Shown here in pieces: positions 25,401 through 33,596 of a DNA stretch of 64,000 bases. The notes under the pieces are model-generated. The model saw only the letters and a program-made list of their open reading frames with translations, was not told the DNA's origin and did not search any database. Numbering within the stretch: position 1 is the stretch's first letter; the number at the start of each line of letters is the position of its first letter. The stretch is from Corydoras sp. C115 (lineage: Eukaryota; Chordata; Actinopteri; Siluriformes; Callichthyidae), in the NCBI GenBank assembly GCA_019802505.1, contig JAFMOC010000007.1, positions 6,290,001 through 6,354,000 on the forward strand, read 5' to 3'. Made by a program: the position numbers and the translations under genes.

Positions 25401-27682
25401 ACAGCTTACAGTAAGGTGAAGTCCACAGACACCAGAGAGCATCTTTGTATTCGAAGCTGTACAGGTAGCATGCAAGTGTGTATTCACTTTAAACAGCATG
25501 ATCTAACAGAAATAGTGTTTCAGGGTTTTTTTTTTGCTATGCATGGGCAACTAATCACCTAGTGAGATGCACTAATTAAAATTTTGATTATGGCCAAACA
25601 AGAGAAGAAAGATATTAATAACAAAATGAAGTCAATAAATGGAATCATACCTTTTTTGGAGCCTCATCCTCTGAATCACTGGAGCTGTCCTCACTGCTAC
25701 TGCTCTTCTGAGTTACAGCTTTTGAAACAACTGCAGCTTTGGGTATAACAGTTTGTTTGGCTCCTAACAAAAAAAAAAATGAAACCAATATTTTAACATG
25801 AGACAACTACCACTGAAACACTTGAGTAGGCTGTGATCCATAATCATGACAAACAAATAGTAAGTAATTGAGGGTTAAACCAGTCTGATAGAAGTGCAGC
25901 AGCCATCATGCTTTTTATTTAAATGATTTGTAAACAACGCTCAATATCTTAGCAATATCACAATACCACATTCATCTTATTTAACTCAGAGCATGTGCAA
26001 ACATCATTCACAGAAAACAAGAAACTTTTTCATTCATATGCAGAAAAGAAAAAAAAATTGGTTTTCGGTAAAGTGAAACAGCTGCTATTTGTTTAACCCA
26101 ACCTGACAACAATCTGGAATTGTGCACTGCTCATTGTTTGTTTACTTTATCCATAAGTAAATACATAAAACGTTAGCTAAAACAATAGTGTAGCAGCTTA
26201 TTAAAATTACCCTTGTTTGTTGGTTTTGGTGCCTCGTCCTCTGAGTCTGACTCTTCACTGCTGGAGCTGGTGTCCTTCTTTCTGGCCACTGCTGCCGGGG
26301 ACGGAGCTGTGGGCTTCACTGCTGCAGGCTTTAGTGCTACAGGTTTCTACACCAAATAAAAACAAAGCTACTTTTCTGGAACAAGATCAATGAACATGCT
26401 TAATATTTACAGCCAATATCTAGTAGCTCACCTTGACTACAGGTTTGGACTTGGGCTCATCTTCAGATGAACTAGACTCTTCACTACTGCTGGACTGTGC
26501 TGCTGTAGCTGCTGCTTTCTTTGCTGGTGCTGCAGCTGCGACTTAACATATACAAAGATATACTTGCATGATTCTGCATAAAACACAACCCATAAAGCTA
26601 CCCATAGATACTAATCTGGTACATATTTGGACTGTGGGGGGAAACTAGCACACAATGATGAATACCCAAACAAACACTGAAGAACATGCTAACTACACAC
26701 AATAGGGAATCTGCCCACCCTGCACAGGAAACAAACCCTTGACATACTTAATGTGACTTAAGAGCCATGCGATCTTAATAATGATAAAAGATCTTTTCCA
26801 TCCCATTACGATAAACATTAAAAAAATTTTACCTTGATTGGGTTTCTTGGCAGGTGCAGCACACTCTTCCTCACTGCTTGAATCATCACTTGAGCTTTCT
26901 GTGTCTGGCTTTGCTTTCTTTGCACAGGGTCCATTGGGAGTAGTAGGACCACTGGACACCGTTTTTCGTTTCTTAGCCTCTCTAGCTCTGCAACACCAGA
27001 AGATAGAAGTAGATGGTTACAAAAGAAGAAAATGGACTCGACATGAAGATTACATTAATAGTGTTAATAATGTACACTTACGTAACCCAAACGTTGTAAA
27101 TGTCAAGAAGTCCTTCTTCATTTGGGTCTTGTGGTTCCTAATTAAAGTAAATACAAAATTGATAAATTCAGTCTTATTTTAAAAATGAAATAATTCAGTA
27201 TTTTATGAAGTGGCCATTAATTATTTTGATGCATGACAACACGTCTTTAATGTTTTTCAGGTGTTTTTTTTTTAGAGGTTTTCCTTAATTATGATATTAA
27301 ACTGCTGCTCTAATCTGAAGCGACTCAGATTGAACTCGGTCACAGATTTAACCCGGTTTACAGAAACCAACTCACAACGTTAGCACATCGCGACACAGAA
27401 CCGAAATGAAAAACGCGAGCTTACAGAGGATTAAACGAGCTCCGGTGTCACAATGTTACAGATCTAACAGTTCAGAGCAAACACGTGTTCCACACGCGCG
27501 CTCACATAAACACTGCCCTCAACGCTGCTTTGCGCTGACGCAACCAAATAACCTCGCTTCTGCCGGCTTACCACTTTGACTTGCTTTATGAACTCCTTGG
27601 CAGCCTTGGTGAACTTGTTCTCCAGTAGAAACGAATAAACATGCTGATACAGATCACTGGGTACCGAGTTACTCGCCGCCAT
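16419..27682 (-). CDS. nolc1: Nucleolar and coiled-body phosphoprotein 1 (Nopp140), complete
   Basis: Nucleolar/Cajal-body chaperone of snoRNPs and scaRNPs. Exons in transcript order: 27682-27572, 27137-27082, 26987-26833, 26541-26432, 26346-26211, 25763-25651, 25065-24933, 24629-24528, 23345-23280, 23196-22669, 19877-19005, 18101-17998, 16748-16665, 16577-16419 (TGA). All phases agree and predict 909 residues, against about 700 in human. An N-terminal LisH motif (about residues 9-35, DLYQHVYSFLLENKFTKAAK) is followed by many alternating acidic Ser/Glu/Asp clusters (typical CK2 targets) and basic Lys/Pro/Ala spacers. The C-terminus is the conserved SRP40-type domain (RRVREEEI through RHEKTKKKRGSYRGG to KFDSD). 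Extra length comes mainly from two large exons, 22669-23196 and 19005-19877. The intron between them holds a Tc1 element and a tRNA-Glu-like SINE. Ends of Ser-rich exons carry some uncertainty because repeats offer alternative splice sites. Confidence 0.95.
20126..20192 (-). repeat. tRNA-Glu-derived SINE head, truncated at a Tc1 insertion
   Basis: On the minus strand the segment reads TCTCTAGTGGTTAGGATGC... CTGTCTCACCAG... GGTTCAGTTCCTGG. It keeps the A box, a CTC at the anticodon position and a B box, close to eukaryotic tRNA-Glu with a lost 5' acceptor strand. The SINE body probably continues to about 20030. The Tc1 copy begins at the very next TA. Confidence 0.65.
20193..21809 (+). mobile_element. 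Tc1-like DD34E transposon, copy 1 (frameshifted)
   Basis: Terminal inverted repeats 'cagttgtgatcaaatttatt' are bounded by TA dinucleotides, the Tc1/mariner target. It sits in nolc1 intron 10 on the opposite strand. Relative to the copy at 33597-35218 it has a 4-nt deletion in the 5'UTR, a 1-nt deletion in the transposase and about seven substitutions. Confidence 0.95.
20567..21588 (+). pseudogene. Tc1-like transposase with a single-base frameshift
   Basis: The frame starts MVKAREWSQK and runs through two helix-turn-helix domains and the first catalytic Asp (WSDETK). A one-base deletion at about 21061 ('ccagcctatg' instead of 'ccagcgctatg') then shifts the frame and a stop follows at 21119-21121. 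The remainder, with the second Asp (QQDNDPKH) and the Glu (NPIENLWW), is open in another frame to the stop at 21586. Otherwise the coding sequence is intact. Confidence 0.93.
22020..22600. repeat. A/T-rich MITE-like region in nolc1 intron 10
   Basis: Many dispersed copies of short words such as 'ataaggctttataac' and 'cattataaatgc' in both orientations, ending 'ggatttaggtaatgttaccc'. The pattern resembles decayed palindromic MITEs common in teleosts. Termini could not be fixed. Confidence 0.4.
22791..22940 (-). repeat. nolc1: 15-bp coding minisatellite in nolc1 exon 10
   Basis: About ten tandem 15-bp units lie in frame inside the nolc1 coding sequence. On the minus strand they encode repeated AAPAK, with AAPTK in the two units nearest the 3' end of the array in the transcript. 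Units are nearly identical at the DNA level, including the wobble bases. That points to recent unit turnover rather than selection on the peptide alone. The peptide forms one of the basic Lys/Ala/Pro spacers that alternate with acidic serine clusters in Nopp140. Confidence 0.93.
24137..24485 (-). repeat. tRNA-headed SINE, full-length copy
   Basis: In the nolc1 intron, immediately 3' (transcript sense) of the exon at 24528-24629. Flanked by 'gctagttac-aa' on both sides. In transcript orientation it is in sense, and its tRNA head is only about 45 bp from that exon's donor. Confidence 0.92.
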
Positions 27683-27712
27683 CTTCACCACGCACATGCG
27701 CACGCTGACGTC
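27675..27712 (-). promoter_or_regulatory. nolc1: nolc1 start-site motifs: YY1-type, NRF1-like and CRE-like
   Basis: On the minus strand AAGATGGCGGC (27685-27675) contains the nolc1 start codon itself, a classic YY1 arrangement in housekeeping genes. Just upstream lie an NRF1-like GC-rich core around 27692-27703 and TGACGTC (27706-27712), a CRE core. A CACGTG E-box follows at 27730-27735. Motifs are read directly; function is inferred. From memory, CREB and MYC have been reported to regulate human NOLC1. Confidence 0.5.
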
Positions 27713-27771
27713 GATGGGCATTTCATCATCACGTGGAGACCCAGAAAACGGCGCACAAGAAATTCGTCATT

Positions 27772-27773
<2 letters not shown>

Positions 27774-27862
<89 letters not shown>
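27774..27862. repeat. (TG)n microsatellite upstream of nolc1
   Basis: An uninterrupted run of roughly 44 TG dinucleotides begins about 90 bp upstream of the nolc1 start codon, in the region shared with mrps6. Such long perfect tracts are usually length-polymorphic and can adopt Z-DNA. Confidence 0.95.
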
Positions 27863-27864
<2 letters not shown>

Positions 27865-27867
27865 GCT

Positions 27868-28147
27868 CAATGACCTACACTGGTAACTTCAGCAGACTTG
27901 GTATTTGATCCCCCTTTGAACCTTCAGTTCGATAATCTTTATCTAAAAAGGAATAAAATAAAGAACAAAGAAAACTGAAAAGTTTGTGGGTTTAAATCCC
28001 AGGTCCACTGAAGTTACCAGTGTGGCTCCTTGAGCAAGGCCCTTAACCCTCATTGCTCCAGGGATGTTGTGATGAACCCTGTGCTCACCTTGTAAGTCGC
28101 TTTGGATAAAAGTGTCTGCTAAATAACCAAATGTAAATGTAATGTAA
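27868..28147. repeat. V-SINE-like fragments, an inverted pair
   Basis: A short antisense fragment (about 27868-27935; 'ggtaacttcagcagacttgg' type) is followed by a longer sense copy (about 27982-28147) that has the B-box-adjacent segment, the core 'ccttgagcaaggcccttaac' and the 3' segment 'gtaagtcgctttggataaaa'. The same family appears complete at 46198-46408. The core and tail look like the conserved domains of fish V-SINEs (HAmo type), a recognition from memory. Neither copy here keeps a complete tRNA head. Confidence 0.7.
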
Positions 28148-28213
28148 TGCTATCTTTCTGAATGAAATGGCTACACGTGGTAGCTTTTTATATGCTTAAT
28201 AACTTTATATAGT

Positions 28214-28569
28214 GCGGGCGGCACGGTGGCTTAGTGGTTAGCACGTTCGCCTCTCAGCAATAGGGATTCCCGGTTCGAATCCCCATTTGGGTGGAGTTTC
28301 CACCTTCTCCCCATGTCCGCGTGGGCTTCCTCCGGGTTCTCCGGTTTCCTCCCAAAGTCCAAAAACATGGGTCAAGTCAAGTGAGTTCTCCAAATTGCCC
28401 CATATAGAGTGTGTTTGTGTGAGTGAGTGTGTGCCCAGCGATGGATTGGCGCCCTGTCCTGGGTCCATCTGCCCAGCGCCCGAGATGCTCTCCCCTGGAT
28501 GGGCATGGGGAACCCCACCGCGACCCTAATAGAGGATAAAGCGGGAGAGAATGAATGAATGAATGAATG
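28214..28569 (+). repeat. tRNA-headed SINE in the nolc1-mrps6 spacer
   Basis: Full-length copy with both box motifs and an (AATG)n tail, flanked by 'atatagt'. It sits between the two divergent promoters, about 350 bp upstream of the mrps6 ATG. Confidence 0.92.
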
Positions 28570-28766
28570 ATATAGTTATAAGTTATATTATTTTTTTCAA
28601 ACTAATTTTGTTCCAGTCCGTCATATTTTTGCAACGTTCCACCAATAGATGGTGCTAGAAGGGAGCAGTTGCTCTGAGCTAAACCCCATGCTGCTCTCGT
28701 TACTTGTGTCTTTGCGGCAGGATGAAATAGTTTGTAGATCCGTTACCGTGGCGCTGGTGAACAACC

Positions 28767-28798
28767 TTACGTCATTACAACGTAAGTAAGATGGCGGC
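28767..28798 (+). promoter_or_regulatory. mrps6: mrps6 promoter motifs: CRE-like and YY1-type
   Basis: TTACGTCA (28767-28774) and AAGATGGCGGC (28788-28798) lie 120-155 bp upstream of the mrps6 ATG. The YY1-type motif is the same 11-mer that overlaps the nolc1 start codon on the other strand. YY1 sites near the transcription start are common in genes for mitochondrial ribosomal proteins. A GTAAGT at 28782 and a CTATAG ending at 28858 could also mark a tiny 5'UTR intron; this is unproven. Confidence 0.5.
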
Positions 28799-28920
28799 GT
28801 CCTGGCATGTATAGTGGAGTCACATTTCCTCAGAGAACATATTTCTATATTTCTATAGGTGGTGCTTTTATTTCTTTTGAATAACGGTTTTCAGTTCAGA
28901 GCAGGCCGTGTGGTTAAACC

Positions 28921-29277
28921 ATGCCTCGTTACGAGCTGTCTCTGCTGGTTAAGGCCATGCAGAGGCCGGAGATGGCGGCGGTTCTGAGGCGCACGGTGGA
29001 GAACCTGATGGAGAGAGGAGCTGTGGTGAGAGAGCTGGAGAACCTCGGGGAACGTAGTCTGCCCTACAGAATAAGCAAACACGACCAGCTGCACACGCGC
29101 GCTGCCTACTTCCTCATAGACTTCCACGCTTCTCCCAGCATCCTGACGGGTTTGCTTAATCACCTGGGGCGAGACGTGGATGTGGTCCGGCAGACGCTGT
29201 TAAAGAAGGACACCGAGCTTCCCAATACTCATCTCTGCGACCTGGCTGCGTCCCAGGCCAAGAGACCGGCCTCATGA
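28921..29277 (+). CDS. mrps6: Small ribosomal subunit protein bS6m, mitochondrial
   Basis: Protein of the mitochondrial ribosomal small subunit, homologous to bacterial S6. The 118-residue reading frame begins MPRYELSLLVKAMQRPE and contains LENLGERSLPYRISKH and the DVDVVRQ stretch, matching the vertebrate S6 fold along its length. The C-terminal tail (about the last 25 residues) diverges from mammals, which have a Lys-rich end. The ATG is the first in the frame and follows a GC-rich leader. The whole frame is one exon, whereas I recall three exons in human MRPS6. That suggests intron loss or a retrocopy, but no poly-A tail or target duplication is seen and upstream promoter motifs are present. 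Divergent from nolc1. Confidence 0.93.
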   Translation: MPRYELSLLVKAMQRPEMAAVLRRTVENLMERGAVVRELENLGERSLPYRISKHDQLHTRAAYFLIDFHASPSILTGLLNHLGRDVDVVRQTLLKKDTELPNTHLCDLAASQAKRPAS

Positions 29278-29337
29278 ACGTGAGAACGTAGAACCTACAT
29301 GTCCTCTATCGTACACAAGTTTGACCTTGTATGTGTA

Positions 29338-29368
<31 letters not shown>

Positions 29369-29372
29369 GTGT

Positions 29373-29590
29373 ATCCATTATCTTCAGCTTTATCCTGTAT
29401 TGGGGTTGCGGGGGTAGATGATCCATGCCCATCCAGGGGAGAACGTCTCGGGCGCTGGGCAGATACACCCAAGACAGGGCACCAATCTCTCGCTAGGCAC
29501 ACAGTCACTCACTCACTCACACAGACACATGGGGCAATTTGGAGAACTCAGATGGGGATTCGAACTGGGAATCCCTAGTGCTGAGAGGCA
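29373..29590 (-). repeat. tRNA-headed SINE, internally deleted copy
   Basis: Tail and right-body segments are kept, but the 'ccatgtttttggactgtggg' part is missing and the head ends at 'ctgagaggca'. It follows a (CT)n/(AT)n tract in the mrps6 3' region. Confidence 0.85.
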
Positions 29591-29924
29591 ATTTTCGATT
29601 ACTCTGGTTATCCATTATTATTATTATTGGAATTATTGTTGTTATTATTCATTTCTTCCTCTCCAATGTTTGAGCTACCGACACCTCTCATTAATAAGAC
29701 ATCTGTTTGGATACAGCTCATTATTATTATTATTGTTGTTAATAAAATAACTTGCCTTTTTTTTTAACAACATCCAAATTAACTACTGAAATCGAACCTA
29801 GGATCTTCTTGCACTGAGGTTTACACACTGTGCTACAGTATTGGTCTTATTTAAAAAATGCTTTTTAAACCAGTCCAAAAATATCCAAAAACTAATTCAA
29901 TGGGATTGACTGGGTTGGAATCAG

Positions 29925-30200
29925 TTTAAACCCAATGCAAAAGAACCTTGGTTCGAATCCGGAGTGATGGTCAGGGGCCTTTGGTGTACAGGTTTTCTCT
30001 GGGAGCTTTGGTTTCTTCCTATGTTCCAAAACATGTAAGTCAGATGACCTGGAGAGATTAAATTGCCTCCTTTCTGTAAATGTGTCTGCTTGCCTCTGTG
30101 ACCAGTACAGGATGTTTACCAGGCTTTTGTCCACTGATTACTGGGAAAGGCCCCAGCACCTTCCACAACTTTAATTAGTTTAAGTTGATTGGATAATGAA
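29925..30200 (+). repeat. Old, decayed relative of the tRNA-headed SINE family
   Basis: Order of parts matches the young copies but with many substitutions: 'ggttcgaatccggagtg', 'tttggtttcttcctatgttc', 'aaaacatgtaag', 'gaccagtacagg', ending 'ggataatgaatg'. Similar faint antisense remnants lie at about 13725-13915, 26620-26750 and 52800-52930, and a sense one at about 54685-54812. Confidence 0.5.
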
Positions 30201-30632
30201 TGTACTTACACAAAGACAAAATGACACTGATGTTTTATGTGAATATGTGTTAAGGATTTTTATGAAGTCCTTATTTTGTTTATATTAACTGTGGAATAGT
30301 AGCCATAAAGCTGATCAATGGTGTGAATTCCTGATATTTTCAGAAGCTGGAATATTTAAAACCCTTAATGAGATCAAACAGTAACACTTAAACATTGAGT
30401 GGCTGATTGCTTTTATAAAATTTAACAAAAAGCAAAATATATAGTTTCACTGTACTGTGACTGAAATTACTTTTTTAATAAATTCTGGGGATTTCCAGAA
30501 TGTCATTATACAATACCTGTATTGATTTGATACTGTGCTTATGTACCTTATGTTCCGGTGCTCATAATACTGTTTTGACACACTAGAACCCAATATCACT
30601 TCATACTGTAATTTCAGTTGTTCCATTATTCA

Positions 30633-30660
30633 CTCACTGGCCACTTTATTAGGTAAAGCT
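30633..30660. repeat. Solo inverted-repeat remnant of the D-D-36-E element family
   Basis: 'cactcactggccactttatt' followed by aggta matches the terminal repeat of the element at 50632-51835. No partner repeat or transposase is nearby. Confidence 0.6.
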
Positions 30661-30664
30661 AATT

Positions 30665-31260
30665 GTTTCTCCACTTAAAATCCCCTACAAGGGGAAATTT
30701 GCCTCATTACAGCAGCATCAAAGATAGTGAAGCAAAGAGATAATAGTAAAAAAAATAATAAAATATAAAGTATGTAAAAAAAAAAAACAAGGTTTAAAAT
30801 GTATGTATGATTTTTATGAATTTCACATGTATTATAAATTCAAAAATTATAATTCACAGTTATTACTACATGATTAGAGTGTGTCAGGGTAGTAGATGGT
30901 TAATGTGTTGCTGATTGTAGGATCTTACAGCAGCAGGAAGGGAATAAGCTACAATATCTCTCCTTAGAGCATCGTGGGTGTAGAAGCCTGTCACTGAAAA
31001 TGCTTGCCAGTGTCGCCACCATTGCACGCAGTGGGTGAAAGGTGTTCTCCATTAAGGATGACGACTTAGTGGTCTTAGTGATTTCTCTGTATTCTTTGTC
31101 CTCGCCACATGTGATGTATGCAACGATAGCAGAGCCATATGAGAACTTCTGAAGTTCTCAGACGACTGTTGTGTCATGGGTGAACACAACAATAGATGCA
31201 CTTTGTAGTTTTACAGTAGTAGAGTATGTAACCTGTATGTAGAGTAGTCCATCTGCTCAT
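30665..31260 (-). mobile_element. LINE 3' fragment (reverse transcriptase C-terminus)
   Basis: Minus-strand reading at about 31060-30890 gives SLMENTFHPLRAMV, then FSDRLLHPRCSKERYCS. This is the usual end of a common fish non-LTR retrotransposon open reading frame, followed by its short 3' region. A second fragment of apparently the same family is at 41742-42115. Family (L2/Rex1-like) is a guess. Confidence 0.6.
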
Positions 31261-31279
31261 ACATGTTAGTCCTCTTTAC

Positions 31280-32808
31280 TACAGTCATGGCCAAAAGTTT
31301 TGAGAATGACACAAATATATTTTCACATGATCTGCTGCTCTCTGGTTTTTGTGTGTTTGTCAGATGTTTTTATCACATACAGAAATATAATTGCAATCAT
31401 ATTATGAGTAACAAAAGCTTTTATTGACAGTTAGAATGAGTTAATGCTGCTAGTCAATATTTGCAGTGTTGACCCATCTTCAGAATTCTGCAATTCTCCC
31501 TGGCATGCTCTCAATCAACTTCTGGACCAAATACTGACTGATAGCAGTCCATTCTTGCACAATCAATGTACATTTTGTTAGAATGTGTAGGTTTTTGTTT
31601 GTCCACCCATCTTTTTATGATTGACCACAAGTTCTCAATGGGATTAAGATCTGGGGAGTTTCCAGGCCATGGACCCAAAAATCTCTATGTTTTGTTCCCT
31701 GAGCCATGTAGTTATCACCTTTGCTTTATGGCAAGGTGCTCCATCATGCTGGAAAAGGCATTGTTGATCAATAAACTGCTCTTGGATGGTTGGTAGAAAA
31801 TGCTCTTGGAGGACATTCTGGTACCAATATTTATTCATGGCTGTGTTTTTAGGCAAGACTGTGAGAGAGCTGATTCCTTTGGCTGAGAAGCAACCCCACA
31901 CATGGTTTCAGGATGCTTTAGCATGAGACAAGACTGGTGGTAGCGCTCACCTCGTCTTCTCCGAATAAGCTGTTTTCCAGATGTCCCAAACAAACGGAAA
32001 GGGGATTCATCAGAGAAAATGACGTTACCCCAGTCCTCAGCAGTCCACTCCCTGTACCTTTTGCAAAATATCAGTCTGTACCCGTTTTTTCTGGAGAGAA
32101 GTGGCTTCTTTGCTGCCCTCCTTGAGACCAGGCCTTGCTCCAAGAGTCTCCGCCTCACGGTGCATGCAGATTCACTCACACCTGCCTGCTGCCATTCCTG
32201 AGCAAGCTCTGCACTGCTGGTAGCCCGATACCGCAGCTGAAACACTTTTAAGAGACGGTCCTGGTGCTTGCTGGTCTTTCTTGGGCGCCCTGGAGCCTTT
32301 TTGGCAACAATGGAACCTCTCTCCTTGAAGTTCTTGATTATGCGATAGATTGTTGACTGAGGTGCAATCTTTCTAGCTGCGATACTCTTCCCTGTTAGGC
32401 CATTTTTTGTGCAGTGCAATGATGACTGCACATGTTTCTTTAGAGATAACCATGGTTAACAGAATAGAAACAATGATGCCAAGCACCAGCCTCCTTTTAA
32501 AGTGTCCAGTGGTGTCATTCTTACTTAATTATGACAGATTGATCTCCAGGCCTGTCCTCATCAACACCCACACCTGTGTTAATGGAGCAATCACTGAAAC
32601 AATGTTAGCTGGTCCTTTTAAGGCAGGGCTGCAATGAAGTTGTTTGAAGTGTTTTGGGGAATAAAGTTCATTTTCTAGGCAAATATTGACTGTAGAGCAA
32701 TTAATTGCTGTTCACTCTTTATAAAATTCTGGAGTACAGTATATGCAAATTGCCACTGTAAAAACTGAAGCAGTAGACTTTGTAAAAATTTATATTTGTA
32801 TCATTCTC
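31280..32808 (-). mobile_element. Degraded Tc1-like transposon
   Basis: The left inverted repeat starts TACAGTCATGGCCAAAAG (31280). On the right only the inner part of the matching repeat survives ('tatatttgtatcattctc'), so the outermost 25 bp or so are lost at the junction with the next repeat. The transposase lies on the minus strand and is broken. Confidence 0.88.
31644..32431 (-). pseudogene. Tc1-like transposase, decayed
   Basis: Recognisable pieces on the minus strand: a helix-turn-helix with IYRIIKNFKERGSIVAKK and the hook APGRPRKTS, then WGNVIFSDESPFRLFG (first Asp), a frame change near 31900, then MWGCFSAKG and FQHDGAPCHKAK (second Asp). The Glu region (lpkspDLNPIE in relatives) continues below 31690 with further decay. 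Older than the two young Tc1 copies. Confidence 0.85.
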
Positions 32809-33012
32809 TGATGATGAGGACCCTCACAGAGCAGGTATTATTAGGGGGGTTGATGTCCGTTACTGAGAACCCACCACCCTAATACCTCGTCTGTGGGGGT
32901 CCTGATCATCATAGAATATACTAAAGCTGACTAACAAAGTACGTAGAAAAATAGATGGACTGCGGTTTGTAATTGTAGATCTACAAAGTGTATATAATCA
33001 GTGGAAGTTAAA
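32800..33012. repeat. Fragment of a palindromic MITE
   Basis: Arms 'gatgatgaggaccctcacag' (about 32808) and the complement of 'ctgtgggggtcctgatcatc' (about 32891-32910) pair imperfectly over about 40 bp around a short loop. The rest (to about 33012) resembles, from memory, the outer part of a long palindromic mariner-type MITE common in teleosts; most of the interior and the terminal repeats are missing. Confidence 0.55.
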
Positions 33013-33083
33013 AAAAAAAACAGACAGTAAGTCTAGAATGGAGTTGCGCAATGAAATGGCTAGTGAGTGTATGCATTTAGTCA

Positions 33084-33165
33084 TTACATTTACATTACAT
33101 TTAGTCATTTAGCAGATGCTTTTATCCAAAGCGACTTACAAATGAGAACATGACAAGTCAGAGGT
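33084..33165 (-). repeat. 3' end of a V-SINE-like element
   Basis: 'tttagcagatgcttttatcc' followed by 'aaagcgacttacaaatgaga', the common 3' module of the fish V-SINE-like family, here without head or core. Confidence 0.6.
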
Positions 33166-33596
33166 TAATGCATGTTGTGTAATGCTCAAATCAAGTAAAT
33201 TGATCAGTTACAGATTACAATTTGTTCAATGAAACACATGATTCAAAAGAATCATGCTTTATATGTAGCAGTTAGAAAATGAGAAAGTCTTTGTTGTTTA
33301 TTTGTTAGTGTTTAATTTAAAGAGTAATGTGTTAAGACACATTGATATAAACAGCCTATTGAAATGTCCGATGAGGCAGCAAAAGCTTCACTTTTTAACC
33401 TAACAGCTCTGTGAGGTTAATACAAATATTTTCTTAAAAAATGAAACTAGTTCATAACTATTTCTGTGTTATTCATGATATTTCGAACTCAGTTGTGTTG
33501 AAGATAATTTTAATTAATTTGAAAAAACTTGATTTAATTAATATCATAACCTGATTTTTTGATCATTCATAGCTTTTGGGTAGATTAGTTTGGAGC

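Noticed and set aside
27641..27908. Frames of Cys-Val or Thr-His repeats near the nolc1 start
   Set aside because: Products of the (TG)n microsatellite.
28921..29277. mrps6 as a processed pseudogene
   Set aside because: The frame is complete and conserved, promoter motifs lie upstream and no poly-A tail or target duplication is visible, so only the single-exon structure is flagged.
32800..32915. Hairpin as a microRNA precursor, or CTGATGA as a hammerhead ribozyme core
   Set aside because: The arms belong to a palindromic MITE fragment; the GAAA core and stems needed for a hammerhead are not found, and no microRNA-like single loop of proper length is supported.
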